Positions 1-9,044 of a stretch of 64,000 nt of DNA are shown here, piece by piece. This stretch comes from Salinicola salarius. Lineage in GTDB: Bacteria; Pseudomonadota; Gammaproteobacteria; Pseudomonadales; Halomonadaceae. Below the pieces are notes generated by a model, which worked only from the letters and a program-made list of their open reading frames with translations, was not told the origin of the DNA and did not search any database. Where the stretch lies: assembly GCF_003206135.1 (NCBI RefSeq), contig NZ_PZJT01000003.1, forward strand, positions 78,316 to 142,315, in the 5' to 3' direction. The translations under genes and the position numbers were made by a program. How positions within the stretch are numbered: the stretch's first letter is position 1; each line of letters opens with the position of its first letter.

Positions 1-13
1 GCTGCTTTCTATA

Positions 14-137
14 GCGCCCCGAAACCGGCGCTCGCTCGAAGCTCTTTAGTCGTAACTCGTAACTCGTAGCCCGTAGCCCATAGCCCGTAGCTTCCGCCTA
101 TCGCGCCCCGAAGCCGGCGCGGTCGTAGCTCGTGGCT
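14..137. repeat. Composite intergenic repeat: two GCGCC-hairpins flanking heptamer array
   Basis: Two 18-bp imperfect palindromes (14-31 and 103-120, form GCGCC-N8-GGCGC) flank six tandem copies of a heptamer of type CGTARCY (51-92). Two further heptamers (124-130, 131-137) run up to the stop codon of the minus-strand dehydrogenase at 136-138. The same two components recur at 11965-12086 beside another minus-strand stop codon, so this is a dispersed element and not a single duplication. It could act as a 3' mRNA hairpin or terminator, but no clear T-tract is present. Confidence 0.7.
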
Positions 138-1065
138 ACTCGACAAAATCCTCCACCGTATGCCGATACCCCAGCATCAGCGAGTCGGCGACGTGGCGGA
201 ACGGGCTGACATCGACATCCGAGCGGCCTTCGCCGATCAGGTCTGCGAAACGTTGGTAAAGCCCGGCGTATTCGGCATCCGGACCTTCTTCCTGCAGTTC
301 GCCATCGATCAGCAGTCGTCTGCCGCCCGCTTCCAGCGTCAGCCGACCGGCGTCGGTGTCGACATGGATCTCCCAGGTCGGCGGGGTGCCCTGCTGGCGA
401 AAATCGAACTCGGCATGGATCGGTATGTCATCGCTATCGACGAAGTCCAGCGACGCGGCGATCGGCGTCTGGCAGTTCCCCGGCACCTGCAACTGGGCGT
501 CGACCAGATGAAACGGCGTCGGCAGGATCTCGGTCGCGATCGACAGCGCATTGATGCCGGGATCGAACACGCCCATGCCGCCGGGCTGCCAGATCCACGC
601 CTGCCCCGGGTGCCAGACACGCACGTCTTCCTTCCACTCGATATCGACACGGCGAATCCGGCGCTCCGCCAGCCAGCGCTTCGCTCCCGCCACGCCGTGG
701 GCATGCCGGGAGTGCCAGGACGCGAACAGCGTGACGCCGTAACGTTCGGCATCTTCGCGTAGCGTTTCGATTTCGGCCAGCGTCGCCGCGGGCGGCTTCT
801 CCAGCATCACATGCTTGCCGTGGGCCATGGCCAGACGCGCCTGCGCCGTGCGGACACCGGCAGGGGTGCAGAGCGCAACTGCGTCGATTTCCGGACCCTG
901 GTCGAGCAGGGCTTCGAGGCTTTCGAAATTCGCCACATCGGGCACGGATGCGTTAGGGCTGGCGACGGCCGTCAGTCGGAGATGGGCGTCGTTATCGATC
1001 GCCGGATGATGCTGATCGCGGGCGATCTTGCCGTAGCCCACGATCGCGAGACGAAGGGTGTTCAT
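136..1065 (-). CDS. L-arabinose / D-galactose 1-dehydrogenase (Gfo/Idh/MocA family)
   Basis: A 309-residue NAD(P)-dependent sugar dehydrogenase that should oxidise an aldose at C1 to the lactone, the first step of non-phosphorylative sugar oxidation. The Rossmann motif GYGKIA lies at residues 10-15. EKP (89-91), WH (151-152), GVFDPGIN (165-172) and the overall sequence closely resemble the Azospirillum/Pseudomonas L-arabinose/D-galactose 1-dehydrogenases. In that family the equivalents of K90, H152, D168 and N172 are in the active site. The ATG at 1065 was chosen because it follows a GAAGGA ribosome site and begins directly with the Rossmann strand; a longer frame would overlap the symporter. 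It lies 49 bp downstream of the symporter and is probably cotranscribed. Arabinose versus galactose versus another aldose is not decided. Confidence 0.85.
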   Translation of the reverse strand: MNTLRLAIVGYGKIARDQHHPAIDNDAHLRLTAVASPNASVPDVANFESLEALLDQGPEIDAVALCTPAGVRTAQARLAMAHGKHVMLEKPPAATLAEIETLREDAERYGVTLFASWHSRHAHGVAGAKRWLAERRIRRVDIEWKEDVRVWHPGQAWIWQPGGMGVFDPGINALSIATEILPTPFHLVDAQLQVPGNCQTPIAASLDFVDSDDIPIHAEFDFRQQGTPPTWEIHVDTDAGRLTLEAGGRRLLIDGELQEEGPDAEYAGLYQRFADLIGEGRSDVDVSPFRHVADSLMLGYRHTVEDFVE

Positions 1066-1114
1066 GAAAGATCCTTCAAAAGCCTTGAAAGGAAACGGCC
1101 TCGGCAACACTCGC

Positions 1115-2674
1115 TCAACGCAGCAGATAGACAATAACAGCGGTCAGCACCGAGACGATGGCGATGCCGATCATGACATCGCGGGGTACCCGCTCCAATC
1201 CTTCTTTGGCCATGACAGCGATCCTTGCATCCTTGCTATCCGGCCGGTCGTTGCTGCCAAGCCGGATCATCCAGAGCCATGTGAACAGCGCCGTCGCCGC
1301 GAACAGGATGCCGCCGATGATAGTGAAGTGGATCGGCAGCACGCCGGTTTCCACCAGCACGAACAGCACCGCACTCAGCGCGTGCCCGCTGGCCAGACCG
1401 CGCAACGCCGCCGACGACCCCAGCGACTTGATCCACAGCCCCATCAGGAAAGTTGCCACCAGCGGCGAGGCGACGAAGGCGAACACCTGCTGCAGATAGG
1501 CCCAGAGACCGGAAAAGTACTGGATCATCGGCCCCCAGAGCGCGGCGATGGCGGCGAGAATGAAGGTGCAGACTCGACCCCACCTGGCCAGTTGGGCATC
1601 GCTGAGATCCGGCCTGGCCGGCTTGATGAAATCGAGCGTCAACAGCGTCGCCGAGGAGTTGAGCGTCGAGGAGAGCGTCGACATCAGCGCCGCGATCAGG
1701 CCCGCCAGGATCAGGCCCGTCAGACCGGTGGGCGTGAACTCCTGAACCATCTTCGGGTAGACCTGATCGGGGTGCTCGAGTCCCGGCAGCAGCGGCACTA
1801 CCATGGCGCCGGGAATGGTCATGATGAAGATCGGCAGCAGTTTCAAGGCCGCTGCGAACACGGAAGCGCGCCCTGCCGCCTGGATATTGCGCGCCCCGAG
1901 CAGACGCTGAACCACGTACTGGTTCATGGACCAGTAGTAGAAGCCAACGATAGGAACCCCGGTGAGCAGCCCCAGCCAAGGAACGCTGGGATCATCAAGA
2001 GGGCGGATCAGCGACAGTTTCTCCGGACTCACCGCCTCCTTGACGTTCGCCCAGCTGTGATCGAAATGACCGAAGATGATCCAGGTCATCGCCGCCGACC
2101 CGCCGATCAGCACGCACGCTTGCATCACGTCGGTGTAGACCACGGCACGCAGCCCGCCGAAAGCCGTATAGATGCTGGTGAACAGCGCCAGCAGCGCACA
2201 GACCTCCCAGAGGTTGGTGCCTGGAATGAAGGTAGTGACGATCAGGCCGCCAGCGTAGAGAGTGCCGGCGGTATCGAGGATGATCGACAAAAACAGCGTG
2301 ATGACCGAAAGATACTTGCGCAGCCGCGAGTCGAAGCGCCGCTCCATCAACTCCGGCATGGTGGTGACCCTGGCCCGCATCAGCACCGGCAGTACGAAGA
2401 TCGCCGTGAACATCAGCACCACGCCCGCCATCCACTCGTAGTTGGCCGCCGAGATGCCGTGCTGATAGGCCGCGCCGGGCAGGCCGATCAGCGTATCCGA
2501 GGAGATATTCGAGGCAAACAGCGAAAAGCCGATCGCCATGGGGCCCAAGGTTCGCCCGGCCAGAAACAGCTCCTCCGGCGTCGTCTTTCCTCGAGCAGTC
2601 TTGTAACCGATGAAGGTGACGATCAGAAAATAGGCCGCGATGACCGCAAAATCCCAGAATTGAAGATCTTCCAT
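1115..2674 (-). CDS. SGLT-type sodium/sugar symporter (SSS family)
   Basis: A 519-residue inner-membrane protein with about 13-14 hydrophobic segments and the sodium:solute symporter fold. Recognisable stretches are FLAGRTLGPMAIGFSLFASN near residue 38, the long GFYYWSMNQYVVQRLLGARN region typical of SGLT sugar carriers, and a serine-rich helix (STLSSTLNSSATLLTLDF) at the expected sodium site. It should import a hexose or pentose with sodium, which fits a halophile. The sugar 1-dehydrogenase follows 49 bp downstream on the same strand, so the two probably form an uptake-oxidation pair. The substrate is inferred from the neighbour and the SGLT subfamily look, not proven. Confidence 0.85.
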   Translation of the reverse strand: MEDLQFWDFAVIAAYFLIVTFIGYKTARGKTTPEELFLAGRTLGPMAIGFSLFASNISSDTLIGLPGAAYQHGISAANYEWMAGVVLMFTAIFVLPVLMRARVTTMPELMERRFDSRLRKYLSVITLFLSIILDTAGTLYAGGLIVTTFIPGTNLWEVCALLALFTSIYTAFGGLRAVVYTDVMQACVLIGGSAAMTWIIFGHFDHSWANVKEAVSPEKLSLIRPLDDPSVPWLGLLTGVPIVGFYYWSMNQYVVQRLLGARNIQAAGRASVFAAALKLLPIFIMTIPGAMVVPLLPGLEHPDQVYPKMVQEFTPTGLTGLILAGLIAALMSTLSSTLNSSATLLTLDFIKPARPDLSDAQLARWGRVCTFILAAIAALWGPMIQYFSGLWAYLQQVFAFVASPLVATFLMGLWIKSLGSSAALRGLASGHALSAVLFVLVETGVLPIHFTIIGGILFAATALFTWLWMIRLGSNDRPDSKDARIAVMAKEGLERVPRDVMIGIAIVSVLTAVIVYLLR

Positions 2675-2942
2675 GTGTCCGTTCGCTTTCTATGGTTGTT
2701 AATGGCAAGCGATGGAGACGAAACGGCATCGATGGCCGTCCATCTTGGCACCCCCCGTTAGGGCGGGCATGAGATGAAGGTTAGTCAGCAAACAGACAAA
2801 ATTCCATTTCCCGCCCGCGAGTTGTCGATAGCAGAGAGGCCTGGCGACTGATGCCGCCAGGTCTCGAGAAGCGTCAAGCCGCACTTTCGGCAGCCAAGCC
2901 GCCGTCCGTTGCCTGCATGCCAACAGGACTGAAGTCGAGTGC

Positions 2943-5900
2943 TCAGTGGTTCACCAGCGCCGCCTCCAGCACTTTCGCCACGTGCAGCGCTTCCCGTCCG
3001 GCGCCATCGAGAATCTGGTGTCGGCAACTGGTGCCGTCCGCCACGATCCAGGCGTCCTCCCCGGCCTCGCGAACCGCCGGCAGCAGCGAAAGCTCCGCCA
3101 TCTGCCGCGAGGCTTCGATATGCTCCGCCTCGTACCCGAAGCTGCCGGCCATGCCGCAGCAGGAGGAGACGATCGCCTCGACCTCGAGGTCGGGAATCCA
3201 GTTCAGCACCGTCATCACCGGCGTAAAGGCATCGAACGCCTTCTGGTGACAGTGCCCGTGGACCTTGGCTCGGCTGACCGCCAGCGGCTCGAGTGCCAGG
3301 TTCAGCCTTCCCGCCTGCTTCTCCGCGACCAGGAACTCCTCGAACAGCATGGCGGCTTCTGCCAGCCGACGAGCTTCGTCGCCAAAGCCCTCGTCATCAA
3401 AACCATAGTGCAGGAACTCATCGCGCAGCGTGAGCAGACACGAGGGCTCCAGCCCGACGATCTTTACGCCCCGGGCCACGAACGGCATCAACGCATCCAG
3501 GGTGCGACGCGCTTCCTGCCGGGCTCGATCGACACGACCGGCGGCCAGGTAGGTCCTGCCGCAGCACAGCGGTCGTTCGCCCTCACGGACATTGAAATGG
3601 ACCCGATAACCCGCGGCTTCCAGCACGCGCCGCGCCGCGGCGGCGTTGTCGTCCTCGAAATAGTTGTTGAAGGTATCGACGAACAACACCACCTCCCCGG
3701 CCGTCGCCGGGGCGGGAGTTTCGTGCCGTGCCGCACGCAGATAGTCACCGCTGAATACCGGTAGCGAGCGCGCCTCGGCGAAGCCCAGCCAGCGCTTGGC
3801 GCGCCCGCCGAGCCATGTCACGGGCTCCAGCCGAGAGGCAACACCGCCGACATGACGCATCCAGGGCGCGTAGCGCGGCAGATCGGACACCAGCCTGTCT
3901 CGCCATCCCAGACCACGCTCCTTGGCCCGTGCGGCACGCGCCTCGATCTTGAACTTGGCCATGTCGACGCCGGTCGGGCAGTCGCGCTTGCAGCCCTTGC
4001 AGGAGACGCAAAGATCCAGCGCTTCGGCGACTTCGTCGCTGGCCAGCCCCTGATCGCCGATCTTTCCCGACAGCACCAGTCGCAGGGTATTGGCGCGGCC
4101 CCGCGTCAGGTGGCGCTCGTCGCGGCTGATCCGATAGCTCGGGCACATGGTGCCGGCGTCGAACTTGCGGCAGTGGCCGTTGTTGTTGCACATCTCCACG
4201 GCCTTGGCGAGACCGTGGGTCGGATCCCCGCCGCTGCCGGGTTCGCCCAGCTCGCCGCTCTGCGGATCGCGGGTCACGTCCCAGGCCGACCAGTCGAGCT
4301 CGGTCGCCACCGGAATGATCTGGTGATCGCTGGGAAAGCGGAACAGCCGGGCATCGTCCATCTTCGGCGTATCGACGATCTTGTTGGGGTTGAAGCGATT
4401 GTCCGGATCGAACAGCCGCTTGATCTCGCCGAAGGCGGCGTTGAGCTCGGCTCCGAACTGCCACGCCACCCACTCGCCGCGACAGATGCCGTCGCCGTGT
4501 TCCCCGGAATAGGCGCCCTTGTAGCGGCGGACCAGCTCCGACGCCTCCTCGGCGATGGCGCGCATCTTGGCGGCGCCGCCACGGCGCATGTCGAGAATCG
4601 GCCGCACGTGAAGCGTGCCGACGCTGGCATGCGCGTACCAGGTACCCTCGGTGCCGTGGCGATGGAAGACCTCGGTCAGTTGCTCGGTATACTCCGCCAG
4701 ATGTTCCAGCGGCACGGCGCAATCCTCTATGAACGATACCGGTTTGCCGTCGCCTTTCATGCTCATCATGATGTTGAGGCCGGCCTTGCGCACGTTCCAC
4801 AGCGCCGACTGTTCGGCGCCGGTTTCCAGCCCGACGACGCTGTCCGGCAAGCCCAGGTCGCTCATCAAGATCTTGAGCGCTTCCAGCTGGTGCAGCTGCG
4901 AGTCGCGCTCTTCGCCAGCGAACTCCACCAGCAGCAGCGCATCCGGCCGCCCGATCAGCGACTTTTCCACCGTCGGCCGGAAGGCCGGGTTCTCCAGTGC
5001 CAGTTCGATCATGGTGCGATCGACCAGCTCCACCGCGGCGGGACCCAGCTTGACGATATGCTGGGTCATGTCCATCGCCTGGTAGAAGGTCGGGAAATTG
5101 ACCACGCCGAGCACCTTGTGCACCGGCAGCGGCGAGAGCTTCAGCTTGAGCCGGCGGGTGAAGGCCAGCGTCCCTTCCGAGCCGATCAGCAGGTGGGCGA
5201 AGTTGGCTCGCCCCTCGGCGTCGTAGGGAATCGGGTTGCGGCAGTCGAACAGGTCCAGGTTGTAACCACCGACCCGGCGCAGCACCTGAGGATAGTGCTC
5301 GCGGATCGCTGCCGCCTCGCGATGGATAATGGCCGCCACCGAATCGGCCAGGCCCGCCAGCGTCGAGCCGGGTCCGATCTCGTCGAGAAAGCCGAAATTC
5401 GCCTCTCGCCCGTCCGCCAGCGTCGCCTCGAGCCCCAGCACGTTGTGGACCATGTTGCCGTAGCGGATCGAGCGCGAACCGCAGGAGTTGTTGCCGGCCA
5501 TGCCGCCGAGCGTACACTGCGCCGAGGTAGAAACGTCCACCGGGAACCAGAGCCCGTGGGGCTTGAGCCAGGCGTTGAGATGGTCGAGCACCACGCCGGG
5601 CTCGACCGTGACGGTGCGCGCTTCGACGTCGAGATCGCCGATGCCGGTCAGCCAGCGGCTGGTATCGATCACCAGCGCCTCGTTGACCGTTTGCCCGCAC
5701 TGGCTGGTGCCGCCGCCGCGCGGCAGCACCGGGGCGCCGACGTCCCGCGCAATATCCAGTGCCAGCGCCAGATCCTCCTGATCTTTCGGCACGACGACGC
5801 CCAGCGGCATGATCTGATAGATCGAGGCGTCGGTGGCATAGCGTCCTCTGGACCCGGCATCGAACGCCACTTCGCCTTTCAGTTCACGACGCAGCCGACT

Positions 5901-6014
5901 CTCGAATTCACTCCTGGCGGCGGTTCTGGGCTGCCGCGTCGTTCTCCGTCGCGGTGCCTCCTTTTGCCGTGGCTCCTTTTGCCCTCCAACAGGGCTTTTC
6001 GGCATCACGCTCAT
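2943..6014 (-). CDS. FAD/Fe-S D-2-hydroxyacid dehydrogenase, YdiJ (D-2-hydroxyglutarate dehydrogenase) type
   Basis: A 1023-residue multidomain flavoprotein. A basic, low-complexity leader (about 1-35) precedes an FAD_binding_4 domain (PRGGGTSQCGQ at 98-108) and a FAD-oxidase C-terminal domain. These are followed by a ferredoxin-like pair of cysteine clusters (CNNNGHC..MCP and CVSCKGCKRDCP) and a C-terminal CCG domain (SSCCGMAGSFGYE). This architecture and length match E. coli YdiJ and related D-2-hydroxyacid dehydrogenases that pass electrons to the membrane chain. The start at 6014 follows a strong GAGGAG site that overlaps the end of the upstream aminotransferase spacer. The gene begins 12 bp after that aminotransferase, so they are cotranscribed. 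Pairing with a glyoxylate-type aminotransferase suggests a 2-hydroxyacid to 2-oxoacid to amino acid route (for example glycolate or hydroxyglutarate), but the acid is not certain. Confidence 0.85.
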   Translation of the reverse strand: MSVMPKSPVGGQKEPRQKEAPRRRTTRQPRTAARSEFESRLRRELKGEVAFDAGSRGRYATDASIYQIMPLGVVVPKDQEDLALALDIARDVGAPVLPRGGGTSQCGQTVNEALVIDTSRWLTGIGDLDVEARTVTVEPGVVLDHLNAWLKPHGLWFPVDVSTSAQCTLGGMAGNNSCGSRSIRYGNMVHNVLGLEATLADGREANFGFLDEIGPGSTLAGLADSVAAIIHREAAAIREHYPQVLRRVGGYNLDLFDCRNPIPYDAEGRANFAHLLIGSEGTLAFTRRLKLKLSPLPVHKVLGVVNFPTFYQAMDMTQHIVKLGPAAVELVDRTMIELALENPAFRPTVEKSLIGRPDALLLVEFAGEERDSQLHQLEALKILMSDLGLPDSVVGLETGAEQSALWNVRKAGLNIMMSMKGDGKPVSFIEDCAVPLEHLAEYTEQLTEVFHRHGTEGTWYAHASVGTLHVRPILDMRRGGAAKMRAIAEEASELVRRYKGAYSGEHGDGICRGEWVAWQFGAELNAAFGEIKRLFDPDNRFNPNKIVDTPKMDDARLFRFPSDHQIIPVATELDWSAWDVTRDPQSGELGEPGSGGDPTHGLAKAVEMCNNNGHCRKFDAGTMCPSYRISRDERHLTRGRANTLRLVLSGKIGDQGLASDEVAEALDLCVSCKGCKRDCPTGVDMAKFKIEARAARAKERGLGWRDRLVSDLPRYAPWMRHVGGVASRLEPVTWLGGRAKRWLGFAEARSLPVFSGDYLRAARHETPAPATAGEVVLFVDTFNNYFEDDNAAAARRVLEAAGYRVHFNVREGERPLCCGRTYLAAGRVDRARQEARRTLDALMPFVARGVKIVGLEPSCLLTLRDEFLHYGFDDEGFGDEARRLAEAAMLFEEFLVAEKQAGRLNLALEPLAVSRAKVHGHCHQKAFDAFTPVMTVLNWIPDLEVEAIVSSCCGMAGSFGYEAEHIEASRQMAELSLLPAVREAGEDAWIVADGTSCRHQILDGAGREALHVAKVLEAALVNH

Positions 6015-6026
6015 GGCGATCTCCTC

Positions 6027-7298
6027 TCAGGCGCGAACGGCACCAGCCTGTGATTGAGCCATCGATGCACCAGCCGCCAGCTTGCGAGCCGCCGGCGTGC
6101 CGGGGGCCGGATTGTCGGCGAAGAAGTCCAGCGCGGCCTGCACGCCACTGCCGAACAGCTCGACCCCGCAGAGCTTGAGCCCCGCTTCGCAGCCGCCGAG
6201 GGTGGCAATCAGGGTCAGATCGTTGCAGTCGCCGAGATGGCCGATGCGGAACATGCGCCCCTTGGCCTTGCCGAGTCCGGTACCCAGCGACAGGTCGAAG
6301 CGATCGTAAATGGTTCGACGGACCTCGTCGGCATCGATTCCTTCCGGCACCACGACTCCCGTCAATACCGGCGAATAGAGCGCCGGCTCCTGGCACTGGA
6401 TTTCCAGCCCCCAGGCGTTGACCGCGCGACGCACGCCTTCGCCCCAGCGCTCGTGGCGGGCGAAGACCTGATCCAGGCCTTCTTCCAGCAGCATGTCCAG
6501 CGCTTCGTTGAGGCCATAGAGCAGGTTGGTGTTGGGTGTGTAGGGCCAGTAACCGTTGGCGTTGCCGGTGAGAATCTCGTCCCAGGCCCAGAAGCTCCTG
6601 GGCATGGTCGAGCGGCGGCTGGCCTCGATTGCCTTGGACGACAGCGCGTTGAAACTGATCCCGGGCGGCAGCATCAACCCTTTCTGCGAGCCGGACACGG
6701 TGACATCGACGCCCCACTCGTCGTGGCGATAGTCGGCGCTCGCCAATCCCGAGATGGTATCGACCAGCAGCAGCGCCGGGTGGCCGGCGGCGTCGATGGC
6801 CCGGCGCACGGCGGCGATATCGCTGGTGACCCCGGTGGACGTTTCGTTGTGTACCACGCACACCGCCTTGATCCGGTGCTCGCCGTCATTGCGCAAGCGC
6901 TCTTCGATGAGCTGCGGTTGCACGCCGCATCGCCAGCTCTGCGACGCGGGCAAAGTCAGGAATTCCGGCTCGAGCCCGAGTCGAAGCGCCATCTGCTTCC
7001 ACAGCGTGGCGAAGTGCCCGGTCTCGAACATCAATACCGAGTCGCCTGGGCTCAAGGTATTGGAAAGCGCCGCCTCCCATGCGCCCGTCCCCGAGGCCGG
7101 GTAGATGACGACCGGGTGTTCGGTCTTGAAGACCTTCTTGATTTTTCCCAGCACCTCGAGCCCCAACTCGCCAAATTCCGGGCCTCGGTGATCGATGGTG
7201 GGCAGACTCATTGCCCGCAGGATGCGATCCGGTACGGGGGACGGCCCCGGGATCTGCAGAAAATGGCGGCCGGAGGGATGTTGGTCGAGCTTGAGCAT
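6027..7298 (-). CDS. Class V PLP aminotransferase (serine/aspartate-glyoxylate aminotransferase type)
   Basis: A 423-residue fold-type I PLP enzyme. It shows the N-terminal IPGPSPVPD signature (16-24), TIDHRGPEF (34-42), the cofactor-phosphate loop SGTGAWE (69-75), NETSTGV (151-157), a PLP aspartate in LLVDTISG, and the Schiff-base lysine in SGSQKGLMLPPG (K206). This pattern is that of alanine/serine/aspartate:glyoxylate aminotransferases, including BhcA of the beta-hydroxyaspartate cycle. The ATG at 7298 has a GGAG site and starts at the conserved N-terminus. It is first in a two-gene operon with the FAD/Fe-S dehydrogenase and is divergent from a GntR regulator. The amino donor cannot be read from sequence. 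Confidence 0.85.
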   Translation of the reverse strand: MLKLDQHPSGRHFLQIPGPSPVPDRILRAMSLPTIDHRGPEFGELGLEVLGKIKKVFKTEHPVVIYPASGTGAWEAALSNTLSPGDSVLMFETGHFATLWKQMALRLGLEPEFLTLPASQSWRCGVQPQLIEERLRNDGEHRIKAVCVVHNETSTGVTSDIAAVRRAIDAAGHPALLLVDTISGLASADYRHDEWGVDVTVSGSQKGLMLPPGISFNALSSKAIEASRRSTMPRSFWAWDEILTGNANGYWPYTPNTNLLYGLNEALDMLLEEGLDQVFARHERWGEGVRRAVNAWGLEIQCQEPALYSPVLTGVVVPEGIDADEVRRTIYDRFDLSLGTGLGKAKGRMFRIGHLGDCNDLTLIATLGGCEAGLKLCGVELFGSGVQAALDFFADNPAPGTPAARKLAAGASMAQSQAGAVRA

Positions 7299-7359
7299 GG
7301 CGGCATCTCCAGGAGTGAAGCGACAGGCCGCTTCACATGGTTTTTTGCATTCATTACGC

Positions 7360-7387
7360 AATATGCCGGATAATCGCCCGCTGACAA
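7360..7387 (-). promoter_or_regulatory. Candidate sigma-70 promoter of the aminotransferase-dehydrogenase operon
   Basis: Read on the minus strand, TTGTCA (7387-7382) is followed after 16 bases by CATATT (7365-7360). These are 5/6 and 4/6 matches to the -35 and -10 boxes. Transcription would start about 55 bases before the ATG at 7298. It sits in the 221-bp divergent region shared with the GntR gene. Confidence 0.35.
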
Positions 7388-7519
7388 ACCTCGACATAAG
7401 TCGCAGCTCATCACGCCAAGCGTCGTTGAAGTCGCTTTCCAATAGCCGCCGCTACGGCGCAGTAGCCAGCGCCGAGCGCTTGCGATAGAAAGAAGAGAAG
7501 ACCGAACAGGGTTCAATGC

Positions 7520-8218
7520 ATGCAAACATCCGATGACACCGAGCTCGATACCCAGACGCGGCCATTGCGAATCCAGCGCGCCGCCCTGCACGACAAGATC
7601 GTGGAGCGTCTCCACGACCTGATTATCGAAGGTGGCCTCGGGCCCGGCGAGCGCATCAACGAACGTGAACTGGCGGACCGGCTGGCGGTTTCGCGCACGC
7701 CCTTGCGGGAAGCACTGCGCGTGCTGGCCGCGGAAAAGCTGGTGACGATCTCCCCCAACTACGGCACTTTCGTGACCCGCATGACGCGCCAGGAAATCTG
7801 CGACACCTTCGAGCTGATGAGCGCGCTGGAGCGCTTTTCCGGGGAACTGGCGTGTCTCAGGGTCACCGAAGAAGAGCTGGCCGAGATCCACGCGGCCCAC
7901 GAGACGATGCTGGGCCACTGGCAGCGCCAGGATCTATCGGCTTACTATCATGCCAACCAGCGCATTCACGACCTGATCAACCGTGCGGCGCGCAACGATG
8001 CCCTGCGTCAGACCTATCTTTCGCTCAATCGGCGCCTTCACCCGCTGCGACTGTCCTCCAACCGATCGGAAGCCAAGTGGCGCAAGGCGGTGGAGGAACA
8101 TCGCGAGATGATGACCGCGCTGGGCGCCCGCGACGGAGCGAAGCTGGGAGCGCTGATGGAGCGTCATCTGCTGGAAAAACGCGACGCCGTGCTGGCCGAC
8201 TGGAAAGACGCGGAATAG
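7520..8218 (+). CDS. GntR/FadR-family (FCD) transcriptional regulator
   Basis: A 232-residue regulator. The winged helix-turn-helix (about 22-85) contains ERELADRLAVSRTPLREALR, typical of the FadR subfamily. The all-helical FCD ligand domain follows, with the usual metal-ligand histidines in NQRIHD, EEHREM and MERHLLEKR. It is transcribed away from the aminotransferase/dehydrogenase operon and very likely controls it in response to a hydroxy-, keto- or amino acid. The ATG at 7520 is used; a second ATG one base out of register nearby (7516) is in another frame. The ribosome site is weak (purine-rich run at about 7490-7503). Confidence 0.85.
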   Translation: MQTSDDTELDTQTRPLRIQRAALHDKIVERLHDLIIEGGLGPGERINERELADRLAVSRTPLREALRVLAAEKLVTISPNYGTFVTRMTRQEICDTFELMSALERFSGELACLRVTEEELAEIHAAHETMLGHWQRQDLSAYYHANQRIHDLINRAARNDALRQTYLSLNRRLHPLRLSSNRSEAKWRKAVEEHREMMTALGARDGAKLGALMERHLLEKRDAVLADWKDAE

Positions 8219-8228
8219 AACGGCGGGA

Positions 8229-8936
8229 TCACTCCAGCCGTCGCAGAAAGGCGGTACCGCCGAGGTTGCGCATCTGGCGCTGGATCCAGACTGCACGCTG
8301 CTGAACGTAAGCAGAGGGCTGGGAAGCGCTCCAGCCGCGCGGATTGGGCAGAATCGCGGCGAGCCGGCTGGCCTGGGAAACGCTGAGGTTGGCCGCGGAG
8401 GTGCCGAAATAGTGCTGCGCCGCCGCCTCCAGCCCGAACACGCCGGTATCCCATTCGGCAATGTTGAGATAGACCTCCAGAATACGCTGCTTGGGCCATA
8501 GCGCTTCGAGCAGCAGCGTGAACCACGCCTCGAGCCCCTTGCGGATCCAGCTACGCCCCGTCCACAGGAAGAGGTTGCGGGCCGTCTGCTGGGTCAGCGT
8601 GCTGGCGCCACGAAGATCGCCGCCGTCCGACCAGTTGGCGAGCGAACGCTTGATCTGCGCCACATCGAAACCCCAGTGGTCCGGGAAGCGCTGATCCTCC
8701 CCCGCCATCACCGCCACCTTGGCGTTGTCGGAGAGCCGGGACCACGGCTCCCACTGCTGCTCGATGGTCAGGTTCTCGCCCTGGAACCAGGAGCTCACCT
8801 TGCGCTCCGCCATCACCATGGAGCCGAACACCGGCACGAAGCGGAACACCAGCACGAAAAATACCGATAGCCCGACGAAAGCCGCGATAGCGATCAATGA
8901 ATAGCGGAGGAACGTGCGCGGCCAACCTGAGGGCAT
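8229..8936 (-). CDS. mtgA: Monofunctional biosynthetic peptidoglycan transglycosylase
   Basis: A 235-residue single-pass inner-membrane glycosyltransferase (GT51) that polymerises lipid II glycan strands. A transmembrane helix (about 11-33) is followed by the GT51 signature: catalytic glutamate in GEDQRFPDHWGFD (E80) and GASTLTQQTARN (110-121), then KQRILEVYLNIAEW. No transpeptidase domain follows, so it is MtgA rather than a class A PBP. The start at 8936 gives the usual MtgA length, although its ribosome site is poor. It converges with the GntR gene 10 bp away. Confidence 0.93.
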   Translation of the reverse strand: MPSGWPRTFLRYSLIAIAAFVGLSVFFVLVFRFVPVFGSMVMAERKVSSWFQGENLTIEQQWEPWSRLSDNAKVAVMAGEDQRFPDHWGFDVAQIKRSLANWSDGGDLRGASTLTQQTARNLFLWTGRSWIRKGLEAWFTLLLEALWPKQRILEVYLNIAEWDTGVFGLEAAAQHYFGTSAANLSVSQASRLAAILPNPRGWSASQPSAYVQQRAVWIQRQMRNLGGTAFLRRLE

Positions 8937-9044
8937 GGACGAGAGCTCTTGGTCGAAAGAGTAGGAGCCTAGTATAACAAGGGCCTGCCGGCATGGGTCC
9001 GGTAAGCGCAAGATCGGGATTACAGAAACTACGGAGGAAGCGAC

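Noticed and set aside
1058..2761. A 567-codon open frame on the + strand across the symporter gene
   Set aside because: Antisense to a clear SGLT-type gene; the translation is rich in Arg, Gln, His and Asp without a fold or motif, a typical GC-rich shadow frame.
3852..6053. A 733-codon + strand open frame opposite the FAD/Fe-S dehydrogenase
   Set aside because: Low-complexity antisense translation with no recognisable domain; the minus-strand frame has complete FAD and cysteine motifs.
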